The position numbers were made by a program, and so were the translations under genes. This document shows, piece by piece, positions 19,148 to 28,379 of a stretch of DNA of 32,240 nt. Position 1 is the first letter of the stretch; each line of letters opens with the position of its first letter. The stretch lies in contig CAICTM010001293.1 in assembly GCA_903772945.1 (NCBI GenBank), forward strand, positions 1 through 32,240. The letters are read 5' to 3'. Origin of the DNA: Seminavis robusta (Eukaryota > Bacillariophyta > Bacillariophyceae > Naviculales > Naviculaceae). Below the pieces are notes generated by a model. The model ran no database searches. It was not told the DNA's origin and was given only the letters and a program-made list of their open reading frames with translations.

Positions 19148-19924
19148 ATGAGAGTGGTTGCACTGTTGCTGTTGCTTTCCGCTGTGCAGGGCTTTGCCGG
19201 CAAACCCCGCTTCTTCAATTCTGGAAGCTGACCGTACGCCCAGAGGGCTTGGATTGCCTTGGAGGAATGTTCCGTAGACTATGAAAAAGTCAAGGTGGAT
19301 TTGGAGCACAAATCACCCGAGTTTGTCGAGCTGTACGCCAAATCCAATCCTCTTCCAGATGCCCGGGCAAAAGTTCCCTTGTTGCAAATGGACGATGACA
19401 CCATTTTGTGCGAAAGTTTGGTTGTCAGCGAGTACGTGGTGGAAGAATTTGGTGGTAGTCTCATTCCGTCCTCCCCCAAGGACAGGGCCACCATGCGGCT
19501 CTTTACCGAACTCTGCGGCTCCAACTTTGCCTATTTTTCCCTCCTGCGGGCCAAGGAGGACAAGCTGGAAGCAGCACTCAAAACCTTTCAAGAAGGACTG
19601 GTAGCTACCAATGCTTTTCTGAAACATCACAGCAGTGGTGGGCCCTTTTTGCTAGGAGAGCAATTCACATTGGCCGAAGTGTCGGTAGCACCCTTTGTCC
19701 AACGAGCCTGCATCATCTTGCCGGCATTTACCAGCAACACCAATGTTGTGGTGAACCCCCGACAGATTTGTGATGAACTGGGCTTGGATCATCTCAAGGC
19801 ATGGATTGAAGCCGTCATGGCCAGACCCTCGGTGATTGCCACTGGCGTCCCCGAAGAGGATCTAGTCAAGGGGACCAAAAGGATGTTGGAACGATTTGCC
19901 GAAATGGAAAAGAAATTTGACTAA
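19148..19924 (+). CDS. Omega-like glutathione S-transferase, probable selenoprotein
   Basis: A protein of 258 residues if the single in-frame TGA (codon 28, 19229-19231) is read as selenocysteine. Residues 1-17 form a signal peptide (MRVVALLLLLSAVQG). The thioredoxin-fold domain follows at once: RFFNSGS, the TGA, then PYAQRAWIALEEC. Omega transferases have Cys at exactly this place (CPF/YAQR), where it forms mixed disulfides with glutathione and supports thiol-transfer or dehydroascorbate reductase activity. KVPLLQMDDDTILCES is the cis-Pro and glutathione-binding segment, and residues from about 110 form the helical C-terminal domain (GPFLLGEQFTLAEVSVAPF). The frame is open from ATG to TAA apart from this TGA. 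The QG|FAG junction resembles the diatom plastid-targeting motif, so plastid or secretory location is possible. Alternatives are a nonsense mutation or a base error. Confidence 0.85.
19229..19231 (+). other. In-frame TGA at the catalytic Cys position, probable Sec codon
   Basis: The TGA lies between GGA AGC and CCG TAC GCC CAG AGG. The upstream frame (signal peptide and first strand) and the downstream frame (helix 1) both belong to the same transferase fold. The TGA replaces the one residue that is Cys in omega-class enzymes. At least two other genes here end in TGA, so TGA is normally a stop in this genome. Confidence 0.75.
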
Positions 19925-20363
19925 GTTGATGGAGTTGGTGGATGTTCTTTCCAGTACCGGTAGAGTTGTCTTTGGTGCTTCCCCGTTGCGGATTGAATGA
20001 CGAGGTCCACTGGTTCAGATGTGCTTTGTTCTCATAAATGGAGCACTGACGGGAACTCTGATGAAGTGATCACTTTGGGGGAGCAACACATCAATCTACT
20101 AGCACAGATGACAATCCACACTAAGTCTAGCAACACTGTTCAGTCTAACACAAACATTATGATGATCGGGTTGATTTTGCTTCTACGACTGTGTTCTTTT
20201 GAAGCTGACGTTTGCGTAGTACCGGTATGTCATACCCACTCCACAACATTGCCGCAATTTGGATTCTCCAGGAGAGGGCGTGTGTCGATGCTTTCTTATG
20301 CAATTGTGAAAATTGTCGTGCATATTTCCAGGCAGAAAGCCGTACAGCAGGATGGTTGACGCT
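19925..20363. other. 3' region of the GST gene, where a SECIS element is expected
   Basis: The gap of 439 bp is convergent with the next gene. ATGA occurs at 19997-20000 and at 20108-20111. The second has AA 11 nt later (20123-20124) and a TGAT at 20172-20175 that could close a SECIS-like core, with weak pairing between CAATCC and GGGTT. The first is followed by GAGGTCC, which pairs imperfectly with GGAACTC before TGAT at 20059, and by a GTGCT/AGCAC hairpin. Neither is a textbook SECIS by eye. TACCGGTA motifs occur near 19953 and 20219. Confidence 0.4.
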
Positions 20364-21134
20364 CTACGCCATGGATCCATTGCTGGTTGGATCTTTGTAG
20401 CCGCCGGTGACCTTTTTCTGGTTGGCCTTGGCCTCGCTCACTCTTTGTTCGTAGTCTGTCACCACTCGGTTATAAATCAGCTGCAGACATAGACACCCCA
20501 TGACAAAGTACAGACAGCCACAGCCCACCATTATGTATGCCACAACTTCCACAAATTTCACAGCTGATGCCACACCCACGTGTTCGCTGGATATCTTTGT
20601 CGTGTCATTCTCCTCCAGGCCCAACACACCCACAAAGGAATAAAAGATGCCACGGGTAATCCAAATCCGAAGAATGGCAGATTCTCGAATGAATTGAAAC
20701 CATTGCAATTCGGTCAAAATCACCAACAGAGACATGAGTACCACATATCCTCTCATGATACCCTGGATCGGGTCCATCTCATAGTAATACAAGCCTATCA
20801 GCTGTCCAATAATCATGAGGAATCCAGCCATACCCATGACAAACGATAGCAAATTGAATGTTCGGTGGAGGCAGCTCTTCCTGGGACCTTTGGTCAATCG
20901 TTCCAGTTGGGATCGCATTTGTTCATTTTGATTCGCCTCTTCTTTTTTGCTCCATTCTTTGAGGGCCGGATCAGCTCTGATGAAAGAGTAGGGAAGAAGA
21001 AGTTAGAACCGAAGAGGCATCCATGGCAAAACCTAGCATCAGATACCTCAAAACGAAGTTTCTAGCAAACCAGATAACAAACAACAGAATCAAACACCTC
21101 AAAAAAGCAATAGCACCTACTCTTCAGATGACAT
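20364..21134 (-). CDS. COPI-associated (TVP15-like) tetraspan membrane protein 1
   Basis: A tiny first exon, 21134-21121 (ATG TCA TCT GAA GA), joins exon 2, 20976-20364, across an intron of 144 nt (GTAGGT...CATCAG); the product is 208 residues. The N-terminus is charged (MSSEEADPALKEWSKKEE). Four hydrophobic segments follow: FNLLSFVMGMAGFLMIIGQ, GYVVLMSLLVILTELQ, a shorter one around RGIFYSFVGVLGL, and VVAYIMVGCGCLYFVMGC. The ELQWFQFIRESAILRIWITR segment and the overall pattern fit the COPI-associated/TVP15 family of Golgi and endosomal membrane proteins. The C-terminal tail is basic. It is a tandem paralogue of the next gene. The family call is moderate; the gene is well supported. Confidence 0.78.
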
Positions 21135-21890
21135 TTTCTTTCGCGGTTTTCAGAATTCTTTTGGGATTGTGCGCTTAGGTTGGAACAGATCTTTGCTCCT
21201 CTTTCAAGTTATTGCTATCAATCAGAGATTTCTCTTTCTTTCGAAACCTGACAGCAAATGGAGAGACTATTATCCTTCTTATCGGGGAATGCGATCTCTG
21301 ATTATCATCACCGGTGGCGATACCTGTTCACCACAACCAACTTGGTCTTGCCTCTACGGAACCCAAGAAGAGAGCAAGAGAGCCTGATCAAAACCTGGCA
21401 AACATGAGATCTCGGATAAATAACGGTTCCTTGGATGCAATGTAACCTGCGAGCTGTGAAAACACAAGGATGCGCCGAACCTCTTCCGGTACCGGTACCG
21501 TACGCTGCATGTACGTGTACGAATGTCTAAAAGTCTCACGCCGACTGCTGTTGGTGTCATTGCGGAGGAGGAGTCGTGTGAATTTGGTGCCATTTCCCTG
21601 GTGCAGTGCTCTTTCCGGAGAATGGCACCTTCCACGTCAGTTTAAGTTGTTAAGTCCTGGAGGGACACTGGTGATCTTCGCCTATTTAACAAGTAGCCAC
21701 CAGTTGACCGGTGAGTGACAAAAAGACTTAACACATACATGACTCAATCAAATACAAGATGCATTTGGTGTGCGAGGACGCAGAGAAACCAGCCTGTACA
21801 AAAATAAAATTTTACTTTTATGTTAAAATATTAAAGTAAAAATTAAAAAGCCTTGTTATTAAGAATCTCCGTGGCATGTTGACTGATACC

Positions 21891-21938
21891 ATCTTGTTTG
21901 ACTGACTTGGATCATCATCTTGTTTGACTGACTTGGAT
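21891..21938. repeat. 22-bp direct repeat, two copies
   Basis: The sequence starting ATCTTGTTTGACTGACTTGG occurs at 21891-21912 and 21917-21938, separated by 4 bp. Confidence 0.85.
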
Positions 21939-22142
21939 GAATCTCACAGAGCTCATCTGTTGGAAAAGAGGTGGGGGGAGGCAGTTGCCGCTGCAGTGAT
22001 TCAAGTGCTGCAAAAGCTTGCAAACTAAGTGTAACTCATTGTAAACAGTGTTGCCGTTGCTCTGTTGTCTCTGTAGAGTTGTTTACAATACAAAGCTAGT
22101 TGAAATGACGACCACGTTAGTAGTCCTCCAATGTTCTACGCC

Positions 22143-22225
22143 AGTTACATCAGTTGCACGCCAGTTACGTCAGTTACCCTACGCTAGTTACGCTAGTTAC
22201 GTCAGTTACTCTAGTTACGCTAGTT
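22143..22225. repeat. Imperfect 9-bp tandem array, unit GTTACGYYA
   Basis: Units such as GTTACGTCA, GTTACGCTA and GTTACTCTA are repeated with two longer interruptions. A plus-strand frame reads it as a Val-Thr-Leu/Ser repeat, but nothing suggests translation. Confidence 0.8.
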
Positions 22226-22236
22226 GAAGTGCCCCT

Positions 22237-22308
22237 AATTTTGGTGCAGTGCGGTGCGAGGTCGGTGCAGGAGAACTGCACCAGCACCAAATTATGGCAC
22301 CAAATTCA
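22237..22308. repeat. Nested hairpins built from GGTGC words
   Basis: The inner stem is GGTGCAG (22264-22270) with CTGCACC (22276-22282), loop GAGAA. The outer stem is AATTTTGGTGC (22237-22247) with GCACCAAATT (22284-22293). The 15 bases at 22294-22308 repeat 21579-21593 in inverse orientation. Confidence 0.7.
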
Positions 22309-22596
22309 ACTGACCCCGGAGGAGGAAGAACGCAGTCGCCACCGAGCTATCAACCTGGTCACTACTAGCCAGTTACCAGGACAATATTAAATGAAACTTC
22401 TGTTATTTTAACGGGGGTGATTGATATGTATGTAGCATGAAGGTAGCCCAAATAAAGTGAGTGAAGAAAACTTGCGGCCGGGTTGTGGCTCAGGACGAAG
22501 GCTTGCTCCTCCATGGCTGTCACCCAATCTCTTGCATTCGAATCTCCTAACTAACTAATACTGCTGTACGTGAAAATCAGACGTCGTCGTCGTGTC

Positions 22597-23808
22597 TCAA
22601 GAGATGGCGGGTACAGTAGCCGTGGGCCCCATTTTCCTGGCTGCCTTGAGCTCTTTGCAGCGCTTTTCGTAGTCTGCGAAGACTTGATTCCTGACAATCT
22701 CAATGCAAAGACATCCCATGCCATAGTAGAGAACTCCCAGCCCGACCATCGTGAAGGAAATAATCTCGATAAACAACATGCAATCCTCTTGTCCAGGAAG
22801 CGACACATTTCTAGCTGGATCTTCCGTCTCGTCTTCCATCAAACCTACGATGCCGATAAACGCGTAGAAGAGTCCGCGTGTGATCCAGTTGCGAAGAATC
22901 ATTGATTCTCGGATAAATACGGTCCACTGAAGCTCATTGAGAACCACAATACAGCACATGGCAATGAGATAGCAATGCACAACACCTTGCAAGGGGCTCA
23001 TCTAAATGTCAGGTGGTAGATAGACAATTTGCCAAAGGGGAGAGATGAATGCGTTGAGAAAGGAAAGCCACAAGAGGTGGTTGGTAGTAAGCTATCCAAC
23101 CTGAGAGAGACACACTGACGCACCATGTAGAAGTACAGGGCCATTCCCTGCCCAATGAGCATGAGCAAAGCAATGAGCGCGCCCAAGTATGTCAGATAAA
23201 TAAAAGACCTGTGCAGACATGTCTTCTTTACTTTCATCTGTATCAAATCAATCTGTGTATCCGACACATCCATGGCAGGATCCCCCGTTGTGATTTCATT
23301 GACGGGAACCGAGGCGGGAGCAGGTGCCGGAGCAGGAGCGGGTGCAGGAGGGGATGCCCATGTCGGTTCGCCTTTTCTGTAAATAAAAGATACGAGAAAA
23401 GTCAAGAAGGTCGTCAGTATTACCATGACTCCGCACATCCAATATCCTCCATGACCGCAAAACATGGGACCCTTCTCACTCTATATCTTTGACGGGTTCC
23501 ACTTTGGCTGGTGACTTCATTTCCTCAACCACGGGAGGCCCCAAATCGGAAGGCTTCAAGTCCTTCTCGTCAGTCTCGGTAAGCATCACACCACTGCTTT
23601 CCTTTGGTTGCTCAACTGGAATTTTTTCTGGCTCTTTTTGTGGCACTGGTGCTGGTGGTAGAGGCGGAACTGGTGCTGGAATTGGCTCAGGTGCTGATGC
23701 TGGTGCTTCGGCAGCAGGGTTTGGTTCAGTTTCAGGTTGCTCTCCTGTCGCCGTTGGAGGTTGCTCTGGAGAAGACTCGTCTACCCACTGTGGCGTTTCG
23801 TCAGACAT
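22597..23808 (-). CDS. COPI-associated (TVP15-like) membrane protein 2, Pro-rich N-terminus
   Basis: Exons are 23808-23480, 23376-23124 and 23001-22597, with introns of 103 nt (GTGAGA...TTTACAG) and 122 nt (GTGCGT...ATTTAG); the product is 328 residues. The first splice removes the apparent stop after VKDIE and gives VKDIE|KGEPTWASPP. The N-terminal 150 residues are disordered, acidic and Pro/Ala-rich (with an APAPAPAPAPA run) and have no counterpart in the paralogue downstream. The membrane part aligns with that paralogue: KKTCLHRSF, MLIGQGMALYFY, ELQWTVFIRESMILRNWITR, GLFYAFIGIVGL and MVGLGVLYYGMGCL. This suggests a tandem duplication followed by gain or loss of the N-terminal extension. 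The location is probably Golgi or endosome. It ends in TGA. Confidence 0.8.
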
Positions 23809-24516
23809 GATGATCGTGGAATTTTTGAATGAAAGAAAAGAGAATGACCTGGTGTTATCTGGCCTCTGTTGAGGTGGTGGTTGTGTGAAAGAGGGCTCCT
23901 CCCTCGCTACTGTTCGCTTAACAATTCTGATCGGATTCGATTCCAGCTGATTTCTTTGCTATCCGAAACAACTTTTATAGAGTCAACCGTCAACCATTGG
24001 TTGTGTTCACTGTAGTTGCCGGGATAAAAGTTTTATCCGATTCCTGGACTGGTCCTCGTGATATTTACACGATGCCATCCACAGATAAACAAGGGTCCAG
24101 TGCTTTGGAGCTCTCAACACTGCGTTGCTCCCTCCCCGCATTACCACCCTTGCATTGGAAGCTGCCGATCGTCAAGCTTTTCGAGAAGGTCATTGCGATC
24201 TTGGACAGCAAAGATACTCTAAAGCACGTTTCACGTATGGGATAAATCCATCCAAGAACTCTTTCGAAGATCAAATAAGCCGCCGACAAGCTGGTTATGA
24301 ATACCGTATGCATAAGCCTGTGATACTGTACCAAGCTTGTTTGGTTAAAAAGTCAAAATGGTCAAAGTTCGTTTATTTTAGAAAGCAAAGTCACAAAATT
24401 AGACTACCAATTGATTTGTTCACGGACCCTCTATTTTGTGCCGAGCGAAACATGAAAGAGGAACCGCGCATTGACACAATCTTCGCTGCTCCTTCCAGGT
24501 TGTACAATATCACACC
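23809..24516. other. Divergent promoter region
   Basis: This gap of 708 bp lies between COPI-associated gene 2 (minus) and the fucosyltransferase-like gene (plus). Apart from the GATTC doublet and some short open frames, no gene or repeat is recognised. Confidence 0.5.
23934..23943. promoter_or_regulatory. GATTC doublet upstream of COPI-associated gene 2
   Basis: GATTCGATTC begins 126 nt upstream of the ATG at 23808 and is the fourth upstream occurrence of this unit in the window. Confidence 0.35.
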
Positions 24517-25881
24517 ATGAAGGTCTCTATTGCCCCCATTCGACGGCAAAATGAAGAGATTCGGATATCCAGGCAACTGTATTTTGGTAGTCTGCTGGCA
24601 TCGTTTGTGCTGGGATGCATGTTGATGAGCTTTCGATCGCCGCCAATACCCCCACAACAACAAGCTCCACTTCTCTTATCCAGCAGCAGCAGGGAAATTA
24701 GGAGGGAGACAGCAAGTATTGCACAGAGTAATGTTGGGGTTGACAAAATAACGACATCATCTACAAACACTGCTGTTGATACGAGCAATGCTGCTGCGGA
24801 TACAAGTACTGCTGTTTCCCCGGGCATGGACCCCACCGAATACCGGAACAGTCCGTTACTGAAAAAGCACACTTGGTTAACCGACCAATGGTTGCATTCC
24901 TGTGCCAACGAGTTGATTGCCGAATGCGAAAAGGAAGCTCCTTGGTGTCGCAAATTCAAGAATGATCATCCCGTATACCCACTGGGCGACTGTATCAAAA
25001 TGTGTGCCCGTTGTGGCAATGGCAAAAATTTCCAACCCGACGAACCCCGGCCTCTGGCACTCAATTACAGCAAAATTGCCTGTCCTCGCATTTACAAAAA
25101 GAGTGGAACACCCAATCCGCGGTATATAAGTGGTGGCAATATGGATGTTGTGGCCGAAGTCATGGAACAAATGAAGGATTTCGTGCCCTACAAGACCGCC
25201 ACACCACCCGAAGATGCCATTGTGCTGCATTTGAGAGTGGGAGATGTCATTGAAGAATCCAAAGATCCCGTCTTTACACTGCTCACACAAGGAGGAGATC
25301 CACTGCACACGGAGGGATACCGGTCTTCCATCAAGTCGGTTTATGAATACCTTGACAATATTGAACAATCCGGAAGCAAAAATGTCATTATCATTGGAGG
25401 AACCTACAAACCGCAATAGTGAGTCTCATCTCACACAAAAGAAGAGGCGATTGCTATAGTTTGTTTCTTTTCTGTTCTCACCTTGGATGTTTTGTTTTTT
25501 CACCTTGCTTTTCCACCCACACAACAATCCACAATTCATTCAATCATCCAATTCAGTTTCTTTTATTCTCGCGTCTACAGTGGCTGCTTGGTCCGCGCAT
25601 TGGAAAAGGCCGGGAACAATGTCACCATCAACCTAGACGGCGGTGATGCCGATGCCGATTTTTACTATCTGTCGCATTCCAAACATTTCATTGCTTCTGC
25701 GGGAGGCTATTCCAAATTGGTGGGTGACATGGTCAAGCGATTGGGGGGCAATGTCATTGGCAGGACGTTTTCGGATATGGATTCCATCAAGTACTATGAA
25801 GAAAATGGCAAGTACATGAAAGCCGTCAAAAAGGAAAGACCCAAGCGAGGGAAAAATAATAAGCAAGAACAACAACAATAA
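24517..25881 (+). CDS. Fucosyltransferase-like Golgi type II membrane protein
   Basis: Exons are 24517-25418 and 25581-25881, with an intron of 162 nt (GTGAGT...TCTACAG); the product is 400 residues. A short basic tail precedes one hydrophobic anchor (about 20-42, LYFGSLLASFVLGCMLMSF). A Ser/Thr/Ala-rich stem follows, then a luminal domain with many Cys (LHSCANELIAECEKEAPWCR, CIKMCARCGNG). LHLRVGD near residue 242 matches the HxRxGD motif of the alpha-1,2/alpha-1,6 and protein O-fucosyltransferase superfamily. After the junction, DADFYYLSHSKHFIASAGGY matches the later DFxxLxxxxxxIxSxGGxS-type motif that binds the nucleotide sugar. The likely role is transfer of fucose or a similar sugar from a GDP-sugar in the Golgi; the acceptor is unknown. 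The C-terminus is basic and Gln-rich. Confidence 0.78.
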
Positions 25882-26075
25882 TAGTAATGGAATTACTGCT
25901 GGCAACAGAATTACAATCAACAATCGACAGGAAACTCTTGGCCTGCCGTCGCCCACCACAATGGTTCGTTTGCTGAAATTTCAGTGTACTGTAGAATAAA
26001 CCTTTTGCACCGTTGCAATTATTGGAGGTTTGCTAAAACTTGGAGGGTAGAATTGTGTTTACTACATTCTAAAAG

Positions 26076-27755
26076 CTACCGTGAAGCAACACCGGCGGCT
26101 TCCAGCATTTCGTCTAGCTCGACAATCTTTTCTCGTGGCTGTTGGTCGGTTCGTTTGTAACTGGCACTTGTCTCCTTGGCATCAATCTTTTGAAAGTCCG
26201 ACCACGAAACCACATGAACGCCTCTTTGCTGTAATAACTCCAGTAGTTTTTCTCTGGCGTCGGATTTGCTGTCATCAGAGTTGGATGCATCCAAGTCTTT
26301 CATAATGTTGACAACGGTATCCTTGGCATCCATAATGTTGGTTCCGATAATCCCGCTGGGACCTCGTTTCAGCCAACCGGAAACGTAGAGACCACCCAAA
26401 GCTGCAGTCGCTTCGTCCACCTTGCCACCCCTGTTTTGTACCACGCCTCGTTGGGCATCAAACCATTGCTCCAAACCAGGCAAGGGAGTGCCTTTGTATC
26501 CAATACTCACAAGTACCAGATTCGCAGGGAAGGTTTCCAATTGACCCGTCCCAACTGCTCGTTGCTTGCCAGGTTCTCCTTCCAACTGGGTTCTTTCGCA
26601 GACTACTGCGCCTACCGCGGATGGATCTGCATCCGAGGGCTGGAATTCCTTGGGACTGAGCAGAAACCGAAGCTGGACTTGTTTGGTGTCCATTGTTGTC
26701 GTGTCATCATGGTTGGACGATGCCGCTGCTGCATCTCGGAGCAGTTTGTTGATTCTCACTTTCGGTCTACTTCCTTTTTGTTCTAGCTCCTGTTTGGATG
26801 CCGGCGTTTCTCCCAAATCCAATTCTTCCTCTAATACTACAAACTTGGCTCCATGTCCTTCCGCTTGCAATTTGGTCAATTCACGGAGTTCCTTGATGGT
26901 GAAAGCTCCTTGGATATGTCCCCGTCGCCCCACAACCGTAACATTGGCCACCCCGTCTTCTCCAATAATGGGTAAGGATCTCGAAGCAATATCCGTGTCC
27001 TTCAATCCCTGAGCGCCCTTGGCAAGCACTCGGGCACAATCCAGTGCCACATTTCCTTGTCCAATGATCACTACATGTTTTGGATTGTCGTTATTGTCGT
27101 TGCCTAAAGCGTTTGCCACCTCGTAACCAATGTGATCAAAATAGGGATGTCCATTGTACCATGCCACAAATTCTCGGGCACTCACAATCCCCAAGAGACT
27201 CGTCTCTCCTGGCAAACCCAATTTTCGATCCGATGCACACCCGTATGCCAGCACCACGACATCATAGAGCTCTCGCAATTCTTCCAGAGACACGACGGCG
27301 TCTGATCCCACGGCCACATTGCCCCAGAATTGGATTCGATTGCTGTCAACAAAGAGTTGTGCAAAATCATTCTCGACATTTTTGACTTCCGGGTGATCGG
27401 GTGCCACTCCGTATCGTACCAGTCCGTAGGGTGTCGGTAATCGTTCGAGCATGTCAATGTGAATACCGCTACTATTGGTGGTGGATTTCTTGTCAAAGGC
27501 ATTCAACAAATATTTGGCCGTATAGCAACCAGACGGACCCGTCCCCACAATGGCAACACTGCAGGGCTTGGCATCACCATTAGCATTACTAGTAGTGGAG
27601 GCTGTTGTGGAATGACATCGAGAATGGAAGGACTGGATCCTTTTGGGCGGACAAACAATCTGACGGCCACTTGTGATGAAGCCGCTCGTTCGGGCGGTGA
27701 TGATTGCTACAGACCTAACCGCCGCATATCTTCCGAAGAATGAAGCAGATATCAT
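26076..27755 (-). CDS. FDXR: NADPH:adrenodoxin/ferredoxin oxidoreductase, mitochondrial
   Basis: A flavoprotein of 559 residues without introns that passes electrons from NADPH to mitochondrial ferredoxin, for iron-sulfur cluster and heme biosynthesis. The N-terminal 65 residues are rich in Ser, Arg and Thr, like a mitochondrial presequence. The FAD-binding motif is VAIVGTGPSGCYTAKYLL (about 67-84), followed by YGVAPDHPEVKNVENDF. The NADP-binding motif is VVIIGQGNVALDCARVL. The C-terminal signature GLYVSGWLKRGPSGIIGTNI identifies the family. A longer C-terminal tail (LLELLQQRGVHVVSWSDFQK) is typical. Its stop faces the stop of the fucosyltransferase-like gene with 194 bp between them. Confidence 0.95.
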   Translation of the reverse strand: MISASFFGRYAAVRSVAIITARTSGFITSGRQIVCPPKRIQSFHSRCHSTTASTTSNANGDAKPCSVAIVGTGPSGCYTAKYLLNAFDKKSTTNSSGIHIDMLERLPTPYGLVRYGVAPDHPEVKNVENDFAQLFVDSNRIQFWGNVAVGSDAVVSLEELRELYDVVVLAYGCASDRKLGLPGETSLLGIVSAREFVAWYNGHPYFDHIGYEVANALGNDNNDNPKHVVIIGQGNVALDCARVLAKGAQGLKDTDIASRSLPIIGEDGVANVTVVGRRGHIQGAFTIKELRELTKLQAEGHGAKFVVLEEELDLGETPASKQELEQKGSRPKVRINKLLRDAAAASSNHDDTTTMDTKQVQLRFLLSPKEFQPSDADPSAVGAVVCERTQLEGEPGKQRAVGTGQLETFPANLVLVSIGYKGTPLPGLEQWFDAQRGVVQNRGGKVDEATAALGGLYVSGWLKRGPSGIIGTNIMDAKDTVVNIMKDLDASNSDDSKSDAREKLLELLQQRGVHVVSWSDFQKIDAKETSASYKRTDQQPREKIVELDEMLEAAGVASR

Positions 27756-28379
27756 GGTCTCTTGGATGTTTTCTCACTGGGAGGCTGAGAGTGATTATGC
27801 CTGATACAAATGATGAAGTTCTGGAGAGTGATCCAAAGTTAGAGCAATGTACAATCATCAGGATCCAATTGATCTTGTTCTGAGAAATCTGCAGGGTCTG
27901 GCTGGACGAAACGTGTGCAAGAGACAGCTCTGTTGGGTTGTACAGTCGTAGATGGTATTTGGATCTTCGATTGGCTTCCACACAAGAGGTCCCTCCGGGT
28001 TCGCCAACCCACGTTTCTTGCATTGCTTTGGAAAGCAAAGCCAAACCTACAAATTTACCACAGGGCTATAGTAGGGTGTCCATCTTGGTCTCAGGAAACT
28101 CATAGAATCCCATACAATAAACTATCAAAGGCGTACTGCACATCTTTGTAGCTCGCGGTCCATCTGGTCAGAATATGCCTGGTGGGATAGATCTTGGAAA
28201 TAACCTCGACAGCTGAGATTCATTTTGACATCACAATCATACACGAGCTAGCTCTTCACCATGACCCAGATAACTCTTCACCGTGACCATGGGACTGCAT
28301 AAAGCAATGTTGCATAGAACCAATCATGGATTGTCCTATTGTTCCTCTCAGTGGGGTACACTGGCGGCCGCTAGTGGTG
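27756..28379. other. Upstream region of the ferredoxin reductase gene
   Basis: No gene is recognised in these 624 bp. This is the boundary between the gene island and the retroelement-rich right flank. The part next to 27755 should hold the reductase promoter. Confidence 0.5.

Larger units (their letters stand above)
21135..22596. other. 1.46-kb intergenic region with repeats and hairpins
   Basis: No protein gene is recognised between the tandem membrane-protein genes. It holds GGTACCGGTACC near 21487, an AT-rich hairpin (TTTTACTTT 21810-21818 and AAAGTAAAA 21833-21841), a 22-bp direct repeat (21891-21912 and 21917-21938), a 9-bp tandem array (22143-22225) and nested hairpins (22237-22293). 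A 15-bp inverted repeat (TGAATTTGGTGCCAT at 21579-21593 and its complement at 22294-22308) brackets most of it, as in a short non-autonomous element. Confidence 0.5.

Noticed and set aside
19259-19924. Transferase starting at the ATG at 19259
   Set aside because: This start would lack the first strand and the whole active site. The same frame continues upstream through PYAQRAWIALEE, the TGA and a signal peptide.
22154-22390. Open frame with a Val-Thr-Leu repeat
   Set aside because: It is only the translation of the 9-bp tandem array and the hairpins; no start context or homology supports it.
23377-23465. Separate small membrane gene starting MFCGHGG
   Set aside because: This stretch is better explained as intron 1 of COPI-associated gene 2: GTGAGA donor at 23479, TTTACAG acceptor at 23377, and frame kept across the join.
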